A program made the translations under genes and the position numbers. The notes below the pieces were generated by a model that was given only the letters and a program-made list of their open reading frames with translations, did no database searches and had not been told where the DNA came from. Below, in pieces: positions 7,201 through 13,626 of a stretch of 17,038 bases of DNA. Source of the DNA: Candidatus Pacearchaeota archaeon (GTDB taxonomy: Archaea > Nanoarchaeota > Nanoarchaeia > Pacearchaeales > GW2011-AR1); contig NZAS01000125.1 of the NCBI GenBank assembly GCA_002686195.1, forward strand, positions 1-17,038, given 5' to 3'. Each line of letters starts with the position of its first letter. The stretch's first letter is position 1.

Positions 7201-7828
7201 TATTTAAATCAGCGTCCCATCCAGCATGAAGTTTTACTTTCTTTCCTAAGATAGTCCATACACCATCAATTCTATCTCCAGGCCTTACATCAAGAATTAA
7301 TCCTATTGTATTATCTCCAGTATCTCCAGGAATATCAGTTGTCTCCAATATATCCCATCCAACAATAGTTTTCTTTATATCAGTTAAAACACTTTTATAT
7401 TCACACTTTTCAATAAATGTTCCATTAACATTTTTAACTTGACTGCAATTAACTTCTTCTCCTCCATATCTACTTATATCTTTATAAACTGCTTTTCCAA
7501 AATAATAAGGTCTAATTATTTCTTCCCCAGTATCTAAATCAGTTAAATAAACTTCTCCTAATCCATCTTTATAATTTGTCCAATCAGGAAAATCATAATG
7601 CATAACAGATATATTTCTTCCCTGTGGAACTTTCCTTATTTCATCAAAAGTTTTATGTGATGTTAAAGTTGCTTCTCCAATCTTCTCTCCTAATCCCCAC
7701 CAATTAGTAATTACAACAGTTAAATTATTATCCTTATAATCTAATTTGTCATTCCATTCAGTTAAAATTCCTGCAGAAACATTTCCAATTAATAAAAGAA
7801 ACATAAATAATAAGATTAATTTTTTCAT
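4217..7828 (-). CDS. Large secreted, membrane-anchored glycoprotein with LamG-like domain (spike/adhesin candidate)
   Basis: 1203 aa. Signal peptide 1-19 (MKKLILLFMFLLLIGNVSA). Residues about 20-205 form an N-terminal domain with two cysteines (C128, C142). Residues about 210-415 read as a LamG/concanavalin-like domain: the end FDEWSLHTRSILADLEDLWN is the typical 'D-E-...-R-x-L-...-L' closing strand, and a GGWRFEVF...GVRVTRAD core precedes it. From about 430 come Ig-like repeats opening with NSPLNQTY and NSPVNNTN, including DGVHDWTCNASDG. The last 75 residues contain three hydrophobic helices, ending KGAKRI. Dozens of N-x-S/T sequons indicate heavy glycosylation. It probably binds sugar or host surface layers as a viral spike or cell adhesin (inference; LamG domains usually bind glycans or proteins). 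The DNA of the LamG part differs in composition from the rest. Starts at ATG 7828 within an ATGA overlap, after CAGGGGGAAC. Confidence 0.88.
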   Translation of the reverse strand: MKKLILLFMFLLLIGNVSAGILTEWNDKLDYKDNNLTVVITNWWGLGEKIGEATLTSHKTFDEIRKVPQGRNISVMHYDFPDWTNYKDGLGEVYLTDLDTGEEIIRPYYFGKAVYKDISRYGGEEVNCSQVKNVNGTFIEKCEYKSVLTDIKKTIVGWDILETTDIPGDTGDNTIGLILDVRPGDRIDGVWTILGKKVKLHAGWDADLNTDLFAYFNWSWSNDTSGNGNHIYMDDAPVFGSGKVGNDGDWERDTTDWASNTTTTSYLPTLPFSGNLWWKPEADGLGAYQTILSKSADGTGGWRFEVFQNADNTMGVRVTRADGTHAQVNSISIFGSGDYSMLSWIADGTDLRVYVNATEEGTPVSLTDLRNNSPASLRVCRKYGSPTSYCDGHFDEWSLHTRSILADLEDLWNGGAGTTHSLGPFDSGAGNVTMNSPLNQTYSATTTLFNITFNDDIGEEGCNGTINNGASNFTLVNVTTSPNDYTLENITMSEGSFEVKYFCMDVNGNENNSESQSFRIALAPSVILNSPVNNTNISVTDLNFNCSAVRTGGGVTQLDLIIDDIVNYSVVNASADVNLSLEINISGLGDGVHDWTCNASDGIVSVNSTGSLRTFLIDSTASVINVSSPRGYINYHVSGSNLTINWSVSDPHLDSCWFNYNSTNTSLTCADNNYTFTTNSQQNLTFYSNDTYGNEGSNFTEWVYIIKEITETFSNSTVEGNTETFTINITINSTTFPNSRASLVYNGTSNTGTKIGSGDSLLFTRNLLIPNVDAQVNLTFYWEIVLNNGTDNPFNSTFHNQSVSELSVDNCTTNTNVLYNFTIVDERSQIFLNPTNQNTSGKLNLQVFTLDRSIEVINFTKFYNKTNPFQVCLSSNLSGANFSVDAEIEYSADDYTQEFYHIQNDTLNEQDLHTNITLFDLDSTNAQEFKVIYKDQSFLPVAGVLIQVQRKYVDEGVFKTVEIPKTDFAGATVANLELNDVKYTFIIIKNGELLATFADKFPVCDNAGIDDCEINLNSFGSSAGLQDFTQLEDFSFSLDYNRTSRIITSIFSIPSGTQSEVSLNATLFDGLGNRSVCDDILTSSSGTLTCAVPSTFGNGSVVVTIEKDGVKVGGGTTSLAQSSVDVYGSNLAFLSIFILLTLIGIGISSSPMITGVFIAIGIILNITLNLMDTGVNSFIGAGATILWLFIAIVIVLIKGAKRI

Positions 7829-8361
7829 ACTTGTTCCCCCTGTATTCCTGAAAAGAGTATTATTCCAACTATAAAAGATATAACTGTAAAGATTACTGGT
7901 GATTGTAAAACCATAAAAGATAATACAACGTGTTCCTGAAGTCTTGTTGCTAACTCATCTGTTCCTGCATAAAATTCTTCATACATATTACTTATGAATA
8001 TACTTCCCATTATTAACATTATTGTAACTAAGAAATAAAATCCTATTAACCATCTACTTGGATTGGTTCTTATCATTACAGCAAAAGCTATTGCTCCCAC
8101 TAACATTAGAATATACAATACTCCTGTCATCCATGTAAAACTTTGAACAAAACTATTTAATGGTTTAAGAGTATATTCTGCATATTCTGTCATATTGGTT
8201 CTATCTTCTATTACTCCAAGAGTATCAAGTTCTGGTACAGCTTCATCAAATACCCAATTCATTACTGCACTTCCAGTAACCATAATAAATCCTGCAAATA
8301 ATATTACAAATAAGATTATAAAGAAAACTACAATTCCCATAATGTTTGCTTTTTTATTCAT
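7825..8361 (-). CDS. Four-helix membrane protein
   Basis: 178 aa. Helices at about 8-30, 77-97, 104-125 and 154-172. An acidic exterior loop follows helix 1 (about 36-70: VFDEAVPELDTLGVIEDRTN) and another follows helix 3 (about 126-150: NMYEEFYAGTDELATRLQEH). The N-terminus MNKKANIMGIV is short and basic. Both ends overlap neighbours by ATGA (8358-8361 and 7825-7828), so it is translated with the basic 75-aa protein and the large glycoprotein. No transporter or enzyme signature. Likely a structural partner of the glycoprotein in the membrane (inference). No strong ribosome site, so coupling probably drives its translation. Confidence 0.78.
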   Translation of the reverse strand: MNKKANIMGIVVFFIILFVILFAGFIMVTGSAVMNWVFDEAVPELDTLGVIEDRTNMTEYAEYTLKPLNSFVQSFTWMTGVLYILMLVGAIAFAVMIRTNPSRWLIGFYFLVTIMLIMGSIFISNMYEEFYAGTDELATRLQEHVVLSFMVLQSPVIFTVISFIVGIILFSGIQGEQV

Positions 8362-8585
8362 AGTAAATTTGCTTCTATAATATCTTGTTTAATTTTTGGA
8401 AATAGATTATGTTTAGTTATTGCTTCAGTTATTCTTTTTGCAGCTTTTGGTTTTCTTTTTTCCTTTGGAAATAAGGGTTGTCTTTTTATAATTATATTAT
8501 TTATTGCATCTGCAAATTTTATATCACTTCTAACATTTATTGAATCTTTTTTATTTACAACTCTTCTTCTATCTATTTTACTCAT
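8358..8585 (-). CDS. Small basic soluble protein
   Basis: 75 aa, no membrane segment. Basic N-terminus (MSKIDRRRVVNKKD), a helix-like middle (FADAINNIIIKRQPLFPKEK) and a second helical stretch (AAKRITEAITKHNLFPKIKQ) ending DIIEANLL. The start at 8585 has a strong GGGAGGAGAACC ribosome site inside the preceding gene, and both ends overlap neighbours by four bases. A lone cytoplasmic protein in a run of membrane proteins could connect them to DNA or to the coat interior. No family recognised. Confidence 0.75.
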   Translation of the reverse strand: MSKIDRRRVVNKKDSINVRSDIKFADAINNIIIKRQPLFPKEKRKPKAAKRITEAITKHNLFPKIKQDIIEANLL

Positions 8586-9325
8586 GGTTCTCCTCCCATT
8601 TCTATGCCTCTTTCAAGCATTCTCTTTAATTGTCTGTCTTGAGTGATACTATAAAATAACCAGATAAACCAAATGAAAATCATAGGTAATGTTAAGAGCA
8701 TCATCATTCTATAAAAGTTAAAGAATAAATCACTCATCATATCTGATTGAAGATACAACCCAGATATATTTGATGCAGTAAAATTAATGCCTATTAATAA
8801 ACTCCAAGCAAATACCAATAATATTGCTCTTAAATATTTTAAACTATTGATGCTAACTATAAAACCATCGTCATTTCTATTGTTTGATGCTGGAAGAAAT
8901 GATACTCCTGCAATTGTTGTAAAGAATAATAACACTAATAATAATAACATAGCAACATAAATTATTGCTCTGTCCTGTGAAAGTTTAATTCCAGTTATTG
9001 TAATATCAAAAGTATAAACCCAAGTAGTATCTACACCTTTTAAATTACCAAATCCATTAACAGTATAAGTTCCTGGTGCATCAGTAAAGTTTGAAATAAG
9101 CGTAAAATTATATACAGAACCATTTCTAGTCATAGCCATCTCTCCAATAGCCTGTGTAGAATTTGGATAAATAATAGAAGTAATATTATTGAAGGTACAA
9201 TTAGAACATATCTGAAGTAATTTTATATCTGTATTTTGTTGGAATGTTCCGAAGCTACTTATCCCAGCACTAACTATACTTAACAAAAATATACCTAATA
9301 TTAAACTTAATAATAGTTTTTTCAT
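8582..9325 (-). CDS. Secreted-type membrane protein with N-terminal ectodomain and three helices
   Basis: 247 aa. Signal peptide 1-20 (MKKLLLSLILGIFLLSIVSA). The beta-rich ectodomain, about 21-118, contains a C-x-x-C pair (C40, C43 in QICSNCTFNNITS), several sequons and a GTYTVNGFG strand like those in archaeal surface Ig-like domains. Helices at about 120-142, 164-182 and 205-227, then a charged cytoplasmic tail (TQDRQLKRMLERGIEMGGEP). The CxxC could be a disulphide. The start has AAGGAGAAG and overlaps the stop of the 37-aa gene (ATGA). A structural or attachment-complex membrane protein is likely (inference). I recognise the style from DPANN-associated elements but not a named family. Confidence 0.8.
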   Translation of the reverse strand: MKKLLLSLILGIFLLSIVSAGISSFGTFQQNTDIKLLQICSNCTFNNITSIIYPNSTQAIGEMAMTRNGSVYNFTLISNFTDAPGTYTVNGFGNLKGVDTTWVYTFDITITGIKLSQDRAIIYVAMLLLLVLLFFTTIAGVSFLPASNNRNDDGFIVSINSLKYLRAILLVFAWSLLIGINFTASNISGLYLQSDMMSDLFFNFYRMMMLLTLPMIFIWFIWLFYSITQDRQLKRMLERGIEMGGEP

Positions 9326-9435
9326 GGAAGTCTTCTCCTTATTTGTTTTACACCTGAAAAAGTTATCTTCTTCAAAGTAACTACTGGTTTCTTTGCTACA
9401 GGTTGAAAGGATTTATTTTGTTTTTTCATAGCCAT
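9322..9435 (-). CDS. Basic 37-aa peptide
   Basis: A complete short frame, MAMKKQNKSFQPVAKKPVVT followed by LKKITFSGVKQIRRRLP. Its ATG at 9435 shares bases with the TAA of the 899-aa gene (TAATG), it has GGAGGTAAAATATA ahead of it, and its TGA overlaps the next ATG (ATGA). These exact joins on both sides and the strong ribosome site argue that it is translated. It is very basic and has no membrane helix. It may bind DNA, or serve mainly to pass ribosomes on to the next gene. Function unknown. Confidence 0.72.
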   Translation of the reverse strand: MAMKKQNKSFQPVAKKPVVTLKKITFSGVKQIRRRLP

Positions 9436-12134
9436 TATATTTTACCTCCTATTGTTATTTTATTTAAAGATGCTCTTCTCTTCCTTCTCTTCGCTGTTGT
9501 TATCTCTCTTGTTTCTCCAATAGTAGATAATCTTAATCCTCTTCTTTCAATAAATGTTAATCCTTTTCCTCTTCTAAATCCAGCTGGTGTTCTAAATGCA
9601 GTTGATATACTTCCTGTTGTTGGAATGATTTTAAACGTTGCAGCTAATGTTTTTCCTACTCTTTCTCTTCCAACTCCTATTGCTCTTGGTAATGATAATC
9701 CTCCTGCAATAGTTTTAAACTTTCCAAATCTTCTTACAGCTACTCCGAATCCATTAGTTGTTTTAATTGATTTTGGTGTTCCTAATCTTAAACGTGGAAA
9801 TGTCATTATCTTTTTTCCTGGAAGTGGAGTAGGAGGGGGTGTTTTAAATATAGTAGGAGGGGGTGTTGTAATTCGTGGAGTAGCAAATTTTGTAATAAGT
9901 TTTTGTTGTTGAGTTATTTTCTCTCTTTGTAAAGGTTTTTGTTCTTGAATTGTTTTCTCTTTTTGTAATCCTTTTTGTAATTGTATTCCTTTCTGAAGTT
10001 GTATTGAATTTTGTAATTGTTGAGTTCTTTGAGATATTTTAGTTTTAAAAGCTTTACCTAATCTTTCAGTAGATGCAAGACTAATTTTATCTTTAGTTTT
10101 TGTAATTCCTTTTGTAGTTTGAATATTGTCTTGACTTAATTTAATACTTTGTGTAGTTTTATCTGTAGAAGTTTTAATACTTGGAGAAGCTAATTTTATA
10201 CTATCTCCAGTAGTTTTAATTGTTGTTCCTATTGTTCCTTTTGTTAATTCTTTAGGAAGAGTTTTAGGAAGTTGAGTTACTGGAGTTTGAATATTAATAG
10301 TTTGTTTTCCACTAACTGTTTTAATAAAATTAACATCTGGTTTTCCCTTAGTTATAGGTTCCTTAATATCAATTATTATTCCTTTTAACTTAGGAACTTT
10401 ACCAGTTGGTTTTGCAAAAGGAAAAGTTATATCTTTAAATGTAATAACTGCTTCACTTATACTTGCTCTTTTTCCTTCTTTTAATAATTTAATTCTTGAT
10501 ATTGTCTGAAATCTTTCTATTGTCTTTCCAAGTTTAGGAGTAGATATATCAATTCTTCTACCAGTTGTTTTAAATTCAAATAACTTTTCAGTTTCTATTG
10601 CTCCTCTAAATACTTGTTGTTTTTTCCCAATTATCTTTGGTACTCTTTCTATTGTAACTGGAACTCCCTTAGTTATATCTTCTGCAAGTTTTATTGATAA
10701 AAATTTTTGAATACTTGGTGCTTTTTCTAAACCTTTTGTAATATCAATTTCTTCTCCTATACCAGAAACCTTTGTGATTTTAACTCTCCCTCTTCCCACT
10801 CTTGTTGCTGTTAAAAAAGATTCTCCTTCAACTACTGGAGTTATAGTTTTTGTAACAAAACGTCTTGCAGGAATAATTTTATCTATCTTCGGTGTTATAC
10901 CTAAAGCTCTTCCTATTGGGGTTGACTTTGTAATTACTATTGGTTGACGAACTTCTCCAGTAATCTTAAACCCAGAAACCTTAACATTCTTTCCACCTAT
11001 ATTTTTTATCCTTGAAACTTCTACAAATGTTGGATCTTTAATTCCTCTTAAAGGAGTTCTAATTGTTTGAATAGTAAATGCTCTTGCACCAACTCTTGCA
11101 CCTAATCCGAAGACAACTACATCTTTTATTGTCTTTCCTATCTCTTCTCCTTTCTTTTCTAATGTTGGTGCAGCAATAACTCTTGTTGCTGTTTCAGCAA
11201 CAATTAATCCACCAATACCTGTTCCTACTAATATACCTCCACCTTTTGCAACTCTTGTTGCTGTTTTTCCTAATTTAATAGATTGAGAAACAATTTTTAA
11301 TCCAGCACCTACCCCAGCACCCACACCAAATGTAGCAGCAGTAATTACTGGATGTTTGATAGCATCTACAACTACTCCCTTTGCAACTCCTGCAGCTATC
11401 TCTCTTGAAATAGTATCTGGAAAAGCGACTTTAGCAATAACATCTATACCTTCTCTTGCAGGAGTTTCAAGTCTTCCAATAGAACTTCTTTCTACAAATT
11501 GTGCTTCTTTCTCTTCAAAAAAAGCTTTAATTTCTTTACCTTTTATAAAAACTCTTTTTAAAACTCCTGGAGGTTTATCTTCTGATGCTTGTAAAACACT
11601 TGTTTGTTCTCTAAAAAAAGCTCTTTCTTCTTCTGTTGCTTTTCTTTCTTCACCTGTTTTAGGATCAATATGAAAAACTTGTGTTACAGGAATTGTTCTT
11701 CCTCCTCTTTCAAAAGAATCTATTTGTCTTTCTTCTAGGAATGGTTGTTCTTCAGGTTTAGTAGGTTCCGTAACTTGAGCTTCTGCTTGTCTTTGCCTTT
11801 CAAATGCAGCTATATCTCTTCTACTTAATTCACTTAAAACTTTAGGATCAAAAACATCAACACCTGCTCTTCTTAATCTTTCTAGTTCTGCTTGTGTAAC
11901 TTCTCCTCTTTTAACTGGTTCAAGTCTTCTAGGTTCTTCAAGTGCTTGTACTAATTCAGCTTCAGGAATTTGTTCACCTGTTTCTCTTTCTGAAAGTATA
12001 GTATCAATTAAAGCAACTCGTTGATCTGATAATCCTCGTCCTCTTAGAAATACTAATTGTTCAGTTGTCTTTCCTCTAAACTCTCTTACAACATCGGGAC
12101 TTACCTCTTCGCCAACACCTGCACCATTAACCAT
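9435..12134 (-). CDS. Large virion-type internal protein with Gly-rich hydrophobic segments and Lys/Gln/Pro repeats
   Basis: 899 aa, no signal peptide. Residues 1-210 are charged and helical (many Glu/Arg). Two Gly/Ala-rich hydrophobic stretches at about 262-282 (PVITAATFGVGAGVGAGLKI) and 299-321 (GGILVGTGIGGLIVAETATRV) could insert in a membrane. Residues about 350-690 are Lys/Thr/Ile-rich strands. About 701-750 is a low-complexity Gln/Lys run (LQKGIQLQKGLQKEK...), followed by Pro repeats (TPPPTIFKTPPPTPLPG), and the C-terminus is basic (TTAKRRKRRASLNK). Few sequons, unlike its secreted neighbours, so it probably stays inside the cell or virion. Amphipathic Gly-rich stretches in a long charged protein recall internal or injected virion proteins, but I find no family match. 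First gene of the eight-gene run, probably leaderless from a palindrome-containing promoter. Confidence 0.82.
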   Translation of the reverse strand: MVNGAGVGEEVSPDVVREFRGKTTEQLVFLRGRGLSDQRVALIDTILSERETGEQIPEAELVQALEEPRRLEPVKRGEVTQAELERLRRAGVDVFDPKVLSELSRRDIAAFERQRQAEAQVTEPTKPEEQPFLEERQIDSFERGGRTIPVTQVFHIDPKTGEERKATEEERAFFREQTSVLQASEDKPPGVLKRVFIKGKEIKAFFEEKEAQFVERSSIGRLETPAREGIDVIAKVAFPDTISREIAAGVAKGVVVDAIKHPVITAATFGVGAGVGAGLKIVSQSIKLGKTATRVAKGGGILVGTGIGGLIVAETATRVIAAPTLEKKGEEIGKTIKDVVVFGLGARVGARAFTIQTIRTPLRGIKDPTFVEVSRIKNIGGKNVKVSGFKITGEVRQPIVITKSTPIGRALGITPKIDKIIPARRFVTKTITPVVEGESFLTATRVGRGRVKITKVSGIGEEIDITKGLEKAPSIQKFLSIKLAEDITKGVPVTIERVPKIIGKKQQVFRGAIETEKLFEFKTTGRRIDISTPKLGKTIERFQTISRIKLLKEGKRASISEAVITFKDITFPFAKPTGKVPKLKGIIIDIKEPITKGKPDVNFIKTVSGKQTINIQTPVTQLPKTLPKELTKGTIGTTIKTTGDSIKLASPSIKTSTDKTTQSIKLSQDNIQTTKGITKTKDKISLASTERLGKAFKTKISQRTQQLQNSIQLQKGIQLQKGLQKEKTIQEQKPLQREKITQQQKLITKFATPRITTPPPTIFKTPPPTPLPGKKIMTFPRLRLGTPKSIKTTNGFGVAVRRFGKFKTIAGGLSLPRAIGVGRERVGKTLAATFKIIPTTGSISTAFRTPAGFRRGKGLTFIERRGLRLSTIGETREITTAKRRKRRASLNKITIGGKI
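9829..9867 (-). repeat. 15-base direct repeat encoding Pro triplets
   Basis: GTAGGAGGGGGTGTT occurs at 9829-9843 and 9853-9867, 24 bases apart, inside the 899-aa gene. It encodes the two TPPPT units. This is an in-frame local duplication and the most G-rich spot of an otherwise AT-rich gene. Confidence 0.7.
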
Positions 12135-12143
12135 CTTTTTTTG

Positions 12144-12158
12144 TGTTACAATGTAACA
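12144..12158. promoter_or_regulatory. Perfect palindrome in the divergent promoter (operator candidate)
   Basis: TGTTACA-A-TGTAACA, two perfect 7-base arms around one base. It lies 10-24 bases ahead of the ATG at 12134, between the probable TATA box and start of the minus-strand gene, where a bound dimer would block initiation. A related half-site, AGTAACA, sits at 12204-12210 next to the plus-strand TATA box, and TGTTACA occurs twice ahead of the coat-like genes. No regulator gene is obvious in the window. Confidence 0.5.
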
Positions 12159-12170
12159 ATAAATAAAAAG
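12158..12170 (-). promoter_or_regulatory. Probable TATA box of the eight-gene minus operon
   Basis: Minus-strand CTTTTTATTTATT is centred about 30 bases ahead of the ATG at 12134, which has no ribosome site, so the transcript is probably leaderless or nearly so. A second TATA-like TTTATAAA at 12183-12190 is an alternative and would give a leader of about 25 bases. Confidence 0.4.
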
Positions 12171-12209
12171 AAGAATATTACATTTATAAATTTTTCCCTA
12201 AATAGTAAC

Positions 12210-12219
12210 ATATTTAAAA
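12210..12219 (+). promoter_or_regulatory. Probable TATA box of the plus-strand trio
   Basis: ATATTTAAAA is centred about 25 bases before the ATG at 12240. The sequence between them (CCATTATCCTTTATTAAACA) has no ribosome site, so a leaderless transcript starting at or near the ATG fits. Confidence 0.5.
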
Positions 12220-12239
12220 CCATTATCCTTTATTAAACA

Positions 12240-13052
12240 ATGGTAGAGATGACACAAGAAGAGATTAATTTTTTAGAACAACAGGAAAGAGAAAAGTTAT
12301 CTGCACAAGCAAAGTTTGAACAAGACCAAATGATTATCTCACAAAACTCTATGTCTATGACAGATAATCAAAAAGGATTGTTTAAAGAACAATTAGATTT
12401 AACCGACGAATTAAAAAGAATGAGTCATCTATTAAAGTCTGAAGTTGAAGAGGTAACTGATAAGGGTGAGAAGATTTGGGTAAGACCTAGTAACAATGAT
12501 GAGATTCTATTAAGTGATGAAGGAGTAAGATTAATTATGAGAACTCTTAACTGGTATTTAAGTAAGAATACTTTACTATCTAATTATAGTGAAGAAGTTA
12601 TTAATCATAAGATGGAAGACTTAGCAACAACCCTTAATGATTATATGTTTATGAATTATGAAAAGTATTTTCTATTCCCAACCAATGAAGAATGTCAGAA
12701 GTTATTAATTGAAAGATTAAAAAGAAGACAGCAAAGTATTTTACATAATGCAGAACTTAGACAAGAAAAAGTAGATAAAGATAAAGTATGGAATATGTTA
12801 GTAAATGAAATTAAAGATTTAGAAAGAGAAAGAATAAAAATAAGAGAACAGATTATGAAAGATAAACTAAAAGGATTTGAATGGTTAATAAGATGTGTTC
12901 AGGATTCTATTCACTCTGCATACTTACGTGCATTAAATGGACAGGAAAGAAAAACATTAAGACAACATCATCATACTTCAGAAATGGTTGGAGAAAGACC
13001 ACACCACCCTAAACAAAGTGGTGGACCTATGAGCTGGTTTAAGAGTAGATAA
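12240..13052 (+). CDS. Helical soluble protein of unknown function, first gene of the ATPase operon
   Basis: 270 aa. The N-terminal 70 residues are Gln/Glu-rich and coiled-coil-like (TQEEINFLEQQEREKLSAQAK). Then a globular part with LSDEGVRLIMRTLNWYLSKNTLLSNYSEEVI (about 91-121), a YEKYFLF region, a charged helix (about 160-210) and a segment VQDSIHSAYLRALNGQERKTLR (about 220-241), followed by a His-rich, probably disordered tail (QHHHTSEMVGERPHHPKQSG). No membrane segment and no enzyme motif. The VHS/IHS-AYLRAL-G-ER element feels like a conserved signature seen in DPANN-associated elements (memory, unverified). Co-transcription with the P-loop ATPase suggests a partner or adaptor in assembly or packaging. 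Confidence 0.8.
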   Translation: MVEMTQEEINFLEQQEREKLSAQAKFEQDQMIISQNSMSMTDNQKGLFKEQLDLTDELKRMSHLLKSEVEEVTDKGEKIWVRPSNNDEILLSDEGVRLIMRTLNWYLSKNTLLSNYSEEVINHKMEDLATTLNDYMFMNYEKYFLFPTNEECQKLLIERLKRRQQSILHNAELRQEKVDKDKVWNMLVNEIKDLERERIKIREQIMKDKLKGFEWLIRCVQDSIHSAYLRALNGQERKTLRQHHHTSEMVGERPHHPKQSGGPMSWFKSR

Positions 13053-13053
13053 A

Positions 13054-13626
13054 ATGGAAGAGAATAAAAAAGATAATAATGAAAGTTATAATAATTCATC
13101 AAAAGATGAACAATATTCTCACCAAGCATTAATAATGTTTTGTATGAAACAATGTGCTATTGCAGGTAAAAGAGAAATGAGAGCAGGATATTTCAATACA
13201 AGAATAGATTCATCTGGAAATGTTATTAAGACTTATATTGAAGATACAAGAAAAGCATTTATTGAAAGTGTTAAGAATGTAAAGATGTTTATGGATTGTG
13301 ATTTTGATGATAAAGCAAGAGAGAACATAAAAAAGATAAAAGATAATTTATATAAAGTATTTAAGGAATTTTGTCAAAAAGAATTTGAAGAATGGGATAA
13401 TCTTCCAGTTAAAATTAGAGATGAAAGATGGGGTAGGGGAGTATATTATCATCGAGGTTCATTAAATACTAATCTATATTTCTATCAAGAATTTATTGAA
13501 CAACAAGTTGAACACTATAGACAAATATTTACAGAATTAAATCAATTAGCTAGTAGACGTAAATTTTATACAAAGGAAATTTATGGTGAAGATAGAGATG
13601 AAGTTATAAAAGGAGATGAAGATTAA
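13054..13626 (+). CDS. Soluble protein of unknown function between the helical protein and the ATPase
   Basis: 190 aa. A disordered N-terminus (MEENKKDNNESYNNSSKDEQ) is followed by a helical core: HQALIMFCMKQCAIAGKREMRAGYFNTRIDSSGN, TRKAFIESVKNVKMFMDCDF and a Tyr/Phe-rich RGSLNTNLYFYQEFIEQQVEHYRQIF. Three cysteines (in FCMKQC and MDCDF) plus one in EFCQKEF, not in a recognisable metal-site spacing. It starts one base after the previous stop, and its TAA overlaps the ATPase ATG (TAATG), so the trio is likely one translated unit. It may act with the ATPase. Family unknown. Confidence 0.78.
   Translation: MEENKKDNNESYNNSSKDEQYSHQALIMFCMKQCAIAGKREMRAGYFNTRIDSSGNVIKTYIEDTRKAFIESVKNVKMFMDCDFDDKARENIKKIKDNLYKVFKEFCQKEFEEWDNLPVKIRDERWGRGVYYHRGSLNTNLYFYQEFIEQQVEHYRQIFTELNQLASRRKFYTKEIYGEDRDEVIKGDED

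Noticed and set aside
9829..9867. CRISPR-like or mobile-element repeat
   Set aside because: Only two short copies, in frame and encoding Pro triplets; this is a protein-level repeat. No CRISPR array or insertion-sequence ends were seen anywhere in the window.
9403..9912. 169-codon hydrophobic plus-strand frame
   Set aside because: It is the antisense of the Lys/Arg-rich C-terminus of the 899-aa gene; hydrophobicity follows from complementing Lys and Arg codons, and no ribosome site or operon fits.
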